24,300 bases of DNA from an uncultured Ruminococcus sp. (GTDB taxonomy: Bacteria; Bacillota; Clostridia; Oscillospirales; CAG-272), in contig CADBRS010000116.1 in NCBI GenBank assembly GCA_902797125.1, positions 1 through 24,300 on the forward strand. The letters are read 5' to 3'. Position numbers and translations under genes: made by a program. Of the stretch, positions 14,540-22,742 are shown piece after piece (position 1 is the stretch's first letter; each line of letters opens with the position of its first letter). The notes under the pieces were generated by a model, which saw only the letters and a list, made by a program, of their open reading frames with translations, had not been told where the DNA came from and ran no database searches.

Positions 14540-14817
14540 GAAATCACATTTTTATACGGGAACGCAAAATCATCGGGATCTTCGATACAGACAACGCGAC
14601 CGTTTCAAATATCACAAGAAAGTTTCTTGTCGGCGAGGAAAAGCGAGGAAACATACAGGAGGCAAAAGAACAGACTTTGCCTAAATCGTTTATCCTCTAT
14701 GAAGATGAAAATAAGAAAGAATACAAAATCTATTTTTCCCAATTATCTTCATCTGCACTTGCCGGGCGCTCCGCCCAGGAAAAACTATACAACATGAGCT
14801 CCATGCCAAAAGATTAA
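14524..14817 (+). CDS. remB: RemB-like regulator (DUF370 family)
   Basis: 97-aa protein of the extracellular-matrix regulator RemB/YaaB family. Signature features are MYLHIGNHIFIRERKIIGIFD at the N terminus (residues 1-21) with the conserved IGIFD strand, then DNATVSNITRKFL; the C-terminal part is variable. In Bacillus subtilis the same gene lies between recF and gyrB, as here. The related RemA binds DNA and controls biofilm genes; RemB's mechanism is less clear. I chose the internal ATG at 14524 rather than the upstream in-frame start at 14488, because the conserved domain begins there and a purine-rich GGAAGA precedes it. It overlaps recF by 16 bp, which implies coupling. Confidence 0.92.
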   Translation: MYLHIGNHIFIRERKIIGIFDTDNATVSNITRKFLVGEEKRGNIQEAKEQTLPKSFILYEDENKKEYKIYFSQLSSSALAGRSAQEKLYNMSSMPKD

Positions 14818-14835
14818 GGGAGAAAGAACAAGACA

Positions 14836-16911
14836 ATGGCCGAAGAAAAAGACAACGCTTTACAAGAAGAAGAAAAAGACCAGACTGTTGAGTTATATGC
14901 AGCAGACAGCGATGAAAATCCGGATGATGATTTCGTTCCGGAAGATTTCAGCGAGGACGCTGAAGCCGTAGCTGCCGTTGCCGCACCGGTTACCGAAGAA
15001 TACGATGAAAATCAGATTCAGGTCCTGGAAGGCCTTGAAGCCGTCAGAAAACGTCCGGGCATGTATATAGGCACGACGTCGTCTCGCGGGCTCCATCATC
15101 TGGTATATGAAATCGTTGATAACTCGATTGATGAAGCACTGGCCGGTTTTTGCGATACGATCCGCGTCACGATCAACCCCGGGGACAGTGTCACCGTTGA
15201 AGACAACGGGCGTGGCATCCCGACCGGGTTGCATCCGACCAAAGGCATTCCTACTCCTGAAGTCGTTTACATGATCCTTCATGCCGGCGGCAAATTCGGC
15301 GGAGGCGGTTACAAAATCGCCGGCGGTTTGCACGGTGTGGGCGGCTCGGTCGTCAACGCATTGTCCGAATGGATGGAGCTGGACGACACGCATGAAGGCA
15401 TCCGCGCCACAGAGCGTTTTGAAAGAGGGCACGTGGCGAGACCCTATCAGATTATTCCGGCCGAACCGGGCCGGGATCACGGCGTCCGAATCACTTTCAA
15501 ACCCGACTCAACGCTGTTTGAAGATACGGTTTTTGTCTATGATGTTCTTCTCAACAGGCTTCGTGAACAGGCATTCCTCAACGCAGGCGTTCATATTATT
15601 CTGAGAGATGAACGGGTTGAACCGGCCAGAGAAAACGATATGAAGTTCGACGGCGGTATCAAAAGCTTCGTTACATATCTGAACAATCAAAGGCACGACG
15701 CCCTGATTCATCCAAACGTCATCTACATGCGCGGTCTCAAGGGGACCAGCATTGCAGAAGTCGCTTTGCAATACAACGACAGCTACAACGAAACCCTCCT
15801 GACGTTCGCCAACAACATGAATACGGTCGAAGGCGGTACGCATGAGACAGGATTTAAGGCCGGTCTGACCAAGGTCCTGAACGATTACGCCAGGAAAGCA
15901 GGCATCCTGAAAGATTCAGACAAGAAATTATCCGGTGAAGATGTCCGCGAAGGACTCGTTGCCATCGTCAGTGTCAAACTTGAAGACGCACAGTTCGAAA
16001 GCCAGACAAAGGCCAAATTGGGCAACTCGGAGATCCGGACACTGGTCGAAAGCGTGGTTTCCACCAAACTGGCTGAATATTTAGATGAAAATCCCGCAGA
16101 CGCTAAAGCCATTCTGGATAAAGCGCTCGCGGCGTCCAGAGCCAGAGAAGCAGCCAGAAAGGCGCGGGAACTGACCCGTCGCAAGGGTTTGCTCGAGGGC
16201 AGTTCTTTACCCGGAAAACTGGCAGATTGTCAGGAAAGAAACGCAGACCTGACAGAATTGTACCTTGTAGAGGGAGATTCTGCAGGCGGCTCAGCCAAGA
16301 GCGGCAGAGATTCCAGATTCCAGGCGATCCTTCCGCTGCGCGGAAAAGTATTGAACGTCGAGAAAACAAGAATCGACAAAGTGTACGCAAACCCGTCCCT
16401 GATCCCGATCATGCAGGCATTGGGCTGCGGCGTCGGTGATGAATTTGATGCAACCAAACTTCGTTATGGGAAAATCATCATCATGAGCGATGCCGATGTA
16501 GACGGCGCTCACATTCAGATCCTTCTTTTGACATTCTTCTTCAGACACATGCGTCAATTGATCGATGACGGACATGTTTATATAGCTCAGCCGCCTCTGT
16601 ATAAGGTTTACAAGAGGGCAGGAAGGTCCCAGGAGTATTATGCCTTCTCCGACGGAGAAAGGGATCAGTATATCGCTATGCTGGGCGGTCAAGGCGTTGA
16701 AGCGGATCGATACAAAGGCTTGGGAGAAATGGACGCTGAACAATTGTGGGAGACGACCATGGACCCGGAAAGAAGGACTTTGAAGAAAGTATCGATCGAA
16801 GATGCGATTTCGGCTGACGAAACATTTTCACTGCTCATGGGAGACAAAGTTGAACCGCGGCGTCAATTTATCGAAGAAAATGCCAAATTTGCCGAAAACT
16901 TAGACATTTAA
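14836..16911 (+). CDS. gyrB: DNA gyrase subunit B with acidic N-terminal extension
   Basis: ATPase subunit of gyrase, which introduces negative supercoils; 691 aa, where about 635-650 is common. The GHKL ATPase has EIVDNSIDEALAG (92-104), EDNGRGIPTG (122-131) and GGLHGVGGSVVNALS (163-177). The TOPRIM part has YLVEGDSAGG with Glu479 and MSDADVDGAH with Asp552/Asp554, and the end reads NAKFAENLDI. The first 55 residues before YDENQIQVLEG are an unusual low-complexity acidic tail (21 Asp/Glu, 2 Lys). The GGGAG site lies 13 bases before the ATG, further than ideal, but no better in-frame start exists. It follows remB by 18 bp and is separated from gyrA by four genes. Confidence 0.97.
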   Translation: MAEEKDNALQEEEKDQTVELYAADSDENPDDDFVPEDFSEDAEAVAAVAAPVTEEYDENQIQVLEGLEAVRKRPGMYIGTTSSRGLHHLVYEIVDNSIDEALAGFCDTIRVTINPGDSVTVEDNGRGIPTGLHPTKGIPTPEVVYMILHAGGKFGGGGYKIAGGLHGVGGSVVNALSEWMELDDTHEGIRATERFERGHVARPYQIIPAEPGRDHGVRITFKPDSTLFEDTVFVYDVLLNRLREQAFLNAGVHIILRDERVEPARENDMKFDGGIKSFVTYLNNQRHDALIHPNVIYMRGLKGTSIAEVALQYNDSYNETLLTFANNMNTVEGGTHETGFKAGLTKVLNDYARKAGILKDSDKKLSGEDVREGLVAIVSVKLEDAQFESQTKAKLGNSEIRTLVESVVSTKLAEYLDENPADAKAILDKALAASRAREAARKARELTRRKGLLEGSSLPGKLADCQERNADLTELYLVEGDSAGGSAKSGRDSRFQAILPLRGKVLNVEKTRIDKVYANPSLIPIMQALGCGVGDEFDATKLRYGKIIIMSDADVDGAHIQILLLTFFFRHMRQLIDDGHVYIAQPPLYKVYKRAGRSQEYYAFSDGERDQYIAMLGGQGVEADRYKGLGEMDAEQLWETTMDPERRTLKKVSIEDAISADETFSLLMGDKVEPRRQFIEENAKFAENLDI

Positions 16912-16925
16912 TTTTTTTAGTAAAG

Positions 16926-17879
16926 ATGAAACATCTCAAATGGGCTGTACTCGCGCTGAATCCATGTATTGACCACAATTGCTATTTGGATTCTCCGATC
17001 AAACAGGGCAGCATCAACCGGATCATCAAAACATCTATCAGTTACGCCGGGAAAGGGCTGAACCAGGCGATTGTCGCATCAAGGCTTGGACAGACCGTTT
17101 CATATTATTCCTTCTGTGGACAGGGACAAAACCGGTCACAAGCGGAAGAAATCGGCGAAAGAGAGGCTTTTAAAGTCTTTGAAACGCGCTCGAACGCCGG
17201 GATCAGAACCAATATCAAAGTGATCGATTCGATTGGCTCGGGCACAGAGTTTAACGAAAAAGGCGGTCCGTATACCGAAGAAGAGGCCGCTGCATTGATC
17301 CGTTCGTTTTTGAATTCAGATGCAGATATCTATTCGATGGCCGGCAGCATTCCTCAGGGCCTTGCACCCAATACATATGCTGAGATCATTAGCAAGATTA
17401 AGAGAGAGAAACCGGGTGCAATCATATTGCTCGATGCAGACAGAGAAGCCTTGGCCCTGGGTATCCAGGCGTCCCCGACGTTGATCAAACCGAATTTGAG
17501 GGAACTGGCCGGTCTGGCCGGGGTCTCCGAGAGCGAATTGCAGGACCGGAACAGATTAAAAGAGGTCTGCTCTGACATCTTTCGGAAATATCATTCTAAT
17601 GTTTTATGCACATTAGATGCTCAGGGTGCCGCATATTACGGCGAGGGCGGACAATTTTTGGCAGATGCACCCAAAGTCTCCTTGCGGGGATTTTCGGGAG
17701 CAGGAGACACTTTTTTGACCGCGTTCTGTTTTTCCCGGTTTGCGGAAAATGCTCAGATCCCTGAGGCTATGAACTACGCTTCCCGCGCTGCGGGAGCCAA
17801 AGTGGCTTTGGAGGGGACAGCACTTCCTGCCCCGGAGGATATTCAGCAGATTCCTACAGTCGCAGTCAGGGAATGGTGA
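16926..17879 (+). CDS. PfkB-family sugar kinase, 1-phosphofructokinase-like
   Basis: Ribokinase-fold kinase of 317 aa, closest in motif pattern to 1-phosphofructokinase / tagatose-6-phosphate kinase. Motifs are LALNPCIDHNCYLD (9-22), where the FruK group has a similar LNPAID start, AGKGLNQA (41-48), GSGTEFNEKG (104-113), AGSIPQGL (139-146) and GFSGAGDTFLTAF with catalytic Asp261. The phosphate acceptor would be a sugar phosphate, but the exact substrate is not readable. The gene begins 14 bp after gyrB with a weak AAAG site only, and murI follows within about 10 bp. A metabolic kinase between gyrB and murI is not the usual neighbourhood. Confidence 0.85.
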   Translation: MKHLKWAVLALNPCIDHNCYLDSPIKQGSINRIIKTSISYAGKGLNQAIVASRLGQTVSYYSFCGQGQNRSQAEEIGEREAFKVFETRSNAGIRTNIKVIDSIGSGTEFNEKGGPYTEEEAAALIRSFLNSDADIYSMAGSIPQGLAPNTYAEIISKIKREKPGAIILLDADREALALGIQASPTLIKPNLRELAGLAGVSESELQDRNRLKEVCSDIFRKYHSNVLCTLDAQGAAYYGEGGQFLADAPKVSLRGFSGAGDTFLTAFCFSRFAENAQIPEAMNYASRAAGAKVALEGTALPAPEDIQQIPTVAVREW

Positions 17880-17889
17880 TGGTTTGAAA

Positions 17890-18696
17890 ATGGAGTTGCG
17901 GCCGATATTAGTTTTTGATTCGGGTTTTGGCGGTCTCAGCATATTAGATCGGCTGATTCGAGAAATGCCTTCCGAAAAATATGTTTATTTCGGGGATAAC
18001 GCGTTTGCGCCTTATGGGATCCGATCCACAGAAGAGGTGCAGACAAGAACGATTGCCGTCGTGCGTAGCCTAGTGAATGCATATGATCCCAGGGCAATTG
18101 TGATTGCATGTAATACCGCAACATCGGCTGCTATTCAGGAACTACGGACTATCTACAAGGCGTTGCCGGTGATTGGGACAGAACCGGCGATCAAACCTGC
18201 TGTTTTGGCGGTCGAAGGGATTACCGATAGACTGCCACGCATTTTGGCCCTTGCCACACCGATCACTTTAAAAGAAAAGAAGTTTCAAGATTTGATGTCT
18301 CGATTTGCAGGAAGAGCTGAAATCGATTTGCTCCCTGCTCCGGAACTGGTGTCGATCATCGAAAGCCAGACCGACGTGGATGAGCGGGCAATAGCCTATC
18401 TGCGCGACTGTTCGACAAAAAAAGGTTTTACCCCGCCCTATGACGCGATTGTGCTTGGATGTACGCATTTCCCTTTCGTCAAAAAATCGATTCAAACCGT
18501 TTTTGGGCCGGAAGCGCCAGTGTTTGACAGCTCTGACGGTGTAGCCCGGAGGACCAAAGATCTTTTGGCGGAGATACGGACGGACGGAAGCCTTTCATTA
18601 CAGTTTGATTGTTCCTCTCCCAATCCGGACGCGTTTCGGCAAAGATGCGTTTCCTTGTTGAGACAATTGGGGTGTTTTGCCGGAGGTGAAGATTGA
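17890..18696 (+). CDS. murI: Glutamate racemase
   Basis: Makes D-glutamate from L-glutamate for peptidoglycan precursors; cofactor-independent, cytoplasmic, 268 aa. The two catalytic cysteines are present in ACNTATSAA (Cys74) and LGCTHFPF (Cys191), with FDSGFGGLSIL (9-19), YFGDNAFAPYG (33-43) and IGTEPAIKPA. An in-frame TTG six bases earlier is possible, but the ATG at 17890 lies closer to the conserved start of the domain. Its ribosome-binding site is weak (GGTGATGG). The TGA stop overlaps the TTG start of mreC as TTGA, so wall-precursor supply and shape genes are translationally linked. Confidence 0.95.
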   Translation: MELRPILVFDSGFGGLSILDRLIREMPSEKYVYFGDNAFAPYGIRSTEEVQTRTIAVVRSLVNAYDPRAIVIACNTATSAAIQELRTIYKALPVIGTEPAIKPAVLAVEGITDRLPRILALATPITLKEKKFQDLMSRFAGRAEIDLLPAPELVSIIESQTDVDERAIAYLRDCSTKKGFTPPYDAIVLGCTHFPFVKKSIQTVFGPEAPVFDSSDGVARRTKDLLAEIRTDGSLSLQFDCSSPNPDAFRQRCVSLLRQLGCFAGGED

Positions 18697-19505
18697 AACT
18701 TTTGACCAACAAGTTTTTTATAATCTGCCTCTGCGTCGCATTGTTTTTTTCGGTCGTCCCCACAGTATGGTTAATGTTGGGACGATCCGACCTGATTCGA
18801 AGCACAGTCAATACCGTGGCTGTTCCCTTCCGGTGGGTCGGCTCAAAGATCAGCGACGGCTTTAAAGGATTTGGTTCTTATTTTTCATCAATGGACAGAC
18901 TCCTGAAAGAGAATGAAGACTTAACTAAGGAAAACGAGTCTCTGCGGGCAGAGATTTATGATTTAAAGAGAATCGAAAAGGAAAACGACAACCTAAAAAA
19001 ATATATTAACCTCGACAGCAACTACCAGAACAACAAGTGGATCGCCGCCAAAGTTGTGGCAACGACGGATCTGGTATGGACGATCAACTGCGGGACAGAG
19101 GCCGGAATCAAAACGGGTCGGCCGGTTGTGAGTTCGAGCGGCGCGATTGGCACGGTTACGGAAGCCGGTGTCGGATGGGCCTATGTCAAACCGATCTGGA
19201 AATCCGGAGTGAGCATCAGCGCAGTCGATGTAGATACGGATTGTATGGGTGAAGTTACGAGTTCGACAGATCTTGCCATCAAAGGGCAGTGCCGGTTTTC
19301 CGGGACGGAAGAAAGCGCAAAGATGCAGGTCGGAGATATCGTGATGACCAGCGGAATGGGCAGCAGTTGGCCTGGGAATGTCGTCATCGGAGAGATCCTT
19401 GACGTCCAATATGATGCTTTTTCCAGAGTGCCCGTTGCTGTTGTTCAGATAGCAGCATTTACCAACAACCCGGACGTGGTACTGGTTTTGGATGGTGGAT
19501 CATGA
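18693..19505 (+). CDS. mreC: Cell-shape protein MreC
   Basis: Bitopic membrane protein that connects the MreB filament with the wall-synthesis enzymes PBP2 and RodA; 270 aa. One membrane helix spans about 8-29, a Lys/Glu-rich coiled coil 66-106, and the two beta-barrel domains follow (IAAKVVATTDLVWTINCG, SSSGAIGTVTEAG, GDIVMTSGMGSSWPGNV). The start is TTG: it overlaps the murI stop, and a very good GGAGGTGA site stands just upstream, with no closer ATG. The stop overlaps the mreD ATG as ATGA. mreB lies 12 kb away on the other side of the origin rather than next to it. Confidence 0.94.
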   Translation: MKLLTNKFFIICLCVALFFSVVPTVWLMLGRSDLIRSTVNTVAVPFRWVGSKISDGFKGFGSYFSSMDRLLKENEDLTKENESLRAEIYDLKRIEKENDNLKKYINLDSNYQNNKWIAAKVVATTDLVWTINCGTEAGIKTGRPVVSSSGAIGTVTEAGVGWAYVKPIWKSGVSISAVDVDTDCMGEVTSSTDLAIKGQCRFSGTEESAKMQVGDIVMTSGMGSSWPGNVVIGEILDVQYDAFSRVPVAVVQIAAFTNNPDVVLVLDGGS

Positions 19506-20059
19506 GAGACACGAAACCAAAGACCATCATAAAAGCCGTTTTGATCGGTATAGGCTGCTTTCTCGGACTGTTATTTGAAGGCTGGTGGCCGCTTAATGCC
19601 CGACTTTTCGGTCTGATGCCGGACATGGCGATTTGCCTGACGGTGCTGATAGCTTCGCGGGTGGGATGGAAAAAGGGATGTGTGATCGGACTGATTCTGG
19701 GGCTGGTCCACGATGCCCTGCTTGCATCGACTATCTATGCAGACCCGCTTGCCTGCATGCTGATTGGCTTTTTGGTCGGGAACCTGTTTGAGCAGACAAA
19801 GCAGCAGATGGGCAAACAAATGTGCCTGCTTGTACTGGTGGCAGAAGTTTCTGCGCATACGATCAGGATTTTAGGAGAATTGTTGATCCAAAGCAGAACA
19901 GGTGTTGTTTTCACACTTTTTGTGGTTCTGCCGATACAAGTCCTGCTGACGTTGAGTTTTACGTTGGTAAGCTTATTCATTTCACATGTCATAACGACAA
20001 AAAAACATAAAGAAGAAAAAAGGCAGCAGTATCAAGCAGATGTAGCTGCAGAGAGGTAA
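19502..20059 (+). CDS. mreD: Rod shape-determining protein MreD
   Basis: Small integral membrane protein of the elongation complex, 185 aa, with about five or six hydrophobic helices (roughly 10-27, 40-53, 58-75, 80-95, 106-128, 133-163) and a charged, Lys/Glu-rich cytoplasmic tail. The segment GLMPDMAICLTVLIASRVG, with GLVHDAL a little later, resembles the conserved (P)D and G..D.. core of MreD. The family is weakly conserved, so position after mreC (4-bp overlap) carries much of the weight. gyrA follows after four bases, and the mreD stop codon lies directly behind the AGAGG that serves as the gyrA ribosome-binding site. Confidence 0.9.
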   Translation: MRDTKPKTIIKAVLIGIGCFLGLLFEGWWPLNARLFGLMPDMAICLTVLIASRVGWKKGCVIGLILGLVHDALLASTIYADPLACMLIGFLVGNLFEQTKQQMGKQMCLLVLVAEVSAHTIRILGELLIQSRTGVVFTLFVVLPIQVLLTLSFTLVSLFISHVITTKKHKEEKRQQYQADVAAER

Positions 20060-20063
20060 AAAC

Positions 20064-22742
20064 GTGGATAACCAAAAAGAGAAAAAAATTGAAGATCTTT
20101 CCTTCCCCGACCAGAAAATTACCGAGATCAATGTTGAACACGAGGTGAAGAAGTCTTTTATTGAGTATGCGATGTCTGTCATTATGTCGCGTGCATTGCC
20201 GGATATCCGTGACGGGATGAAACCCGGACAGCGCAGGATCCTTTATGCCATGTACGAAGATCATTTGACTCATGACAAACCGTTTAGGAAATCCGCGACG
20301 ACGGTCGGTAACGTTTTAGGACGTTATCATCCTCATGGAGACTCTGCAGTCTATGGAACGATGGTCCGTATGGCACAGGATTTCTCCATGCGTCATCCCT
20401 TGGTCGAGGGACACGGCAACTTCGGTTCAGTCGATGGTGATGCGCCTGCCGCGTATCGTTATACAGAAGCCAGACTTGACAAGATCGCCGATGAAATGAT
20501 GCGCGATCTGGACAAAGAAGTCGTGGAGATGGTTCCAAACTTTGATAACCGGTTGCGCGAACCTTCGGTTTTACCCGCACGGTTCCCTAACTTTTTGGTC
20601 AACGGCGCCGTAGGTATCGCTGTCGGTATGGCCACCAATGTGCCGCCTCATAACCTGGGAGAAATCATTGATGCCACCATATATCGGATGAATCATCCGG
20701 ATTGCACGCTGGATGAACTGATGGAGTTTGTGAAAGGTCCGGACTTCCCCACCTATGGCACGATTTACGGAACCAGAGGCATCCGGGAAGCCTATGCGAC
20801 AGGAGCAGGACGCATCTATGTTCGGGCTAAAGCTGAAATCAACGAGGATAAGCGTCAGATCATCATTACTGAAATTCCTTATATGGTCAATAAGGCGCTC
20901 CTTTGCAAGAACATAGCCGGACTGGTTAAAGAGAAACGCATAGACGGGATCACGGATATGCGCGATGAATCCGGTAGAAACGGCATGCGGATCGTGATCG
21001 AATACAGACGCGATGCGAACGGTCAGGTTATTTTGAACCAGCTCTATAAGTTTACGCAATTGCAGGACACATGCTCCATTAACATGCTGGGCTTGATCAA
21101 CAACGAGCCTAAGATCCTGTCCCTGCCCCAGATCCTGGATGTGTATATTGCCCATCAAGAGGACGTCATCGTTCGCAGGACAAAGTTTGATCTTGAAAAA
21201 GCGAAAACCAGAGCCCACATTTTCGAGGGTTACCACATTGCACTGGACAACATTGACAGGATCATAGAAATCATGAAGACTTCCCCGTCTATTCCGGAAG
21301 CGAAGGCGCGCTTGATGAGCGAATCGTTTGCTTATACCGGATATGGCGACGGATATGTGGAGCACGATGTGGATCCGTCTTTGATCGGCGAGGGCAATAC
21401 CAGACACTTGTCAGAGGCTCAGGCACAGGCCATCGTTGAAATGACTTTGGGCCGCCTGACCGGTATGGAGCGCGGGAAGATCGAGGAAGAACTGAAGAGA
21501 CTGCACGCGCTGATTATGGAACTGGAAGCCATTTTGGCCGACACAAACAAGGTGAAAGAGATCATTTCTGACGAAATGACAGAGATTAAAGACAAATATG
21601 CCGACGCAAGACGTACCCGCATTGAAGAAGCGGTCGAAGAGATCTCGCTGGAGGATTTGATCGAAGAACACGAATGCGTGGTGACTTTGTCACATTCAGG
21701 GTATATCAAACGGTTGCCTGCTGATACGTACGATGCACAGCATCGCGGAGGCAAAGGCATCACGGGTGTGACGACCAAGGAAGAAGACTTTATTGAAAAG
21801 GTGCTTGCTGTTAACAGTCATTCCCTTCTGCTGATGTTTACCAACACAGGCAAAGTGCAGGCGATCAAGGCCTACAGGATACCTGAGGCAGGGCGAACGG
21901 CAAAAGGCACTAATATTGTTAACGTCTTGACCATGGAACCCGGGGAAAAGGTGACTGCGGTACTGAACATTTCCGGCTTCTCGGATGACAAGTTCCTGCT
22001 GATGGTCACAAAGTATGGTGTCATCAAGCGTACTCCGCTGTCTGCGTTTGCTTATCAAAGGAAAGGCGGCAAGCGTGCGCTGACTTTGGATGAAGGCGAT
22101 GAATTGCTCTTTGTCAAAGTTACGGACGGGTCTTTGAACATCTTGATCGCGACCAGGCACGGATATGCAGTCAGATATGATGAAAATCTGGTTCGTTCTA
22201 TGGGCCGTACCGCCAGAGGTGTGCGTGGCATTCGTCTGACTGAGGATGACTATGTCATTGGTGTAGTCCCGGTTGAAGAAAGTAAAACCGTGCTGACGGT
22301 CACGGACAACGGGTTTGGCAAGCGCTCGATATTTGACGATTTCAGAGAGAACAAAGGCCGGTCGTCCCGTGGTGTCAGAGCACAGGCAATTTCTGAAAAA
22401 ACAGGTTTACTGGCCGGTATCGTTGCGGTTGATGAAGACGAAGACATTATGGTCGTCACAGAGGGCGGCGTTATTATCCGTGTTCCTGTTGCAGATATTC
22501 CGTGTCATAACCGCAGCACGATGGGTGTGAAGATCATGAGAGTCGGAGAAGACCAAAAGATCGCTTTTGTCACCCAGTTAGCAAAGAAAGAAGAGACCGA
22601 AGATACAGGAACGTTCATTGATGACGAGACCGAGACAGAAGGAACAGGCAGCACACCAGGCGCAGAAGCTCCTCTGGTCGAGGATTTTGATCAGCAAGAG
22701 GAAGATTCGTTTGATGCCAATAATGAAGAAAGTGATATTTAA
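20064..22742 (+). CDS. gyrA: DNA gyrase subunit A
   Basis: Breakage-reunion subunit of gyrase, 892 aa. The catalytic tyrosine is Tyr133 in AAYRYTEARL. The quinolone-resistance region reads HPHGDSAVYGTMVRMAQ (89-105): Ser94 matches E. coli Ser83, but Gly98 stands where E. coli has Asp87. The C-terminal beta-pinwheel carries the GyrA box as QHRGGKG (559-565; consensus QRRGGKG), so true gyrase activity rather than a topoisomerase IV subunit is likely. The last 52 residues are acidic and disordered-looking (20 Asp/Glu). The start is GTG with GAGAGG 7 bases upstream. The gene end overlaps the following lipoprotein gene by 29 bp. Confidence 0.97.
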   Translation: MDNQKEKKIEDLSFPDQKITEINVEHEVKKSFIEYAMSVIMSRALPDIRDGMKPGQRRILYAMYEDHLTHDKPFRKSATTVGNVLGRYHPHGDSAVYGTMVRMAQDFSMRHPLVEGHGNFGSVDGDAPAAYRYTEARLDKIADEMMRDLDKEVVEMVPNFDNRLREPSVLPARFPNFLVNGAVGIAVGMATNVPPHNLGEIIDATIYRMNHPDCTLDELMEFVKGPDFPTYGTIYGTRGIREAYATGAGRIYVRAKAEINEDKRQIIITEIPYMVNKALLCKNIAGLVKEKRIDGITDMRDESGRNGMRIVIEYRRDANGQVILNQLYKFTQLQDTCSINMLGLINNEPKILSLPQILDVYIAHQEDVIVRRTKFDLEKAKTRAHIFEGYHIALDNIDRIIEIMKTSPSIPEAKARLMSESFAYTGYGDGYVEHDVDPSLIGEGNTRHLSEAQAQAIVEMTLGRLTGMERGKIEEELKRLHALIMELEAILADTNKVKEIISDEMTEIKDKYADARRTRIEEAVEEISLEDLIEEHECVVTLSHSGYIKRLPADTYDAQHRGGKGITGVTTKEEDFIEKVLAVNSHSLLLMFTNTGKVQAIKAYRIPEAGRTAKGTNIVNVLTMEPGEKVTAVLNISGFSDDKFLLMVTKYGVIKRTPLSAFAYQRKGGKRALTLDEGDELLFVKVTDGSLNILIATRHGYAVRYDENLVRSMGRTARGVRGIRLTEDDYVIGVVPVEESKTVLTVTDNGFGKRSIFDDFRENKGRSSRGVRAQAISEKTGLLAGIVAVDEDEDIMVVTEGGVIIRVPVADIPCHNRSTMGVKIMRVGEDQKIAFVTQLAKKEETEDTGTFIDDETETEGTGSTPGAEAPLVEDFDQQEEDSFDANNEESDI

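Noticed and set aside
20571..21407. 278-codon minus-strand frame inside gyrA
   Set aside because: Opposes the well-supported gyrA coding sequence; no motif or ribosome-binding site supports it.
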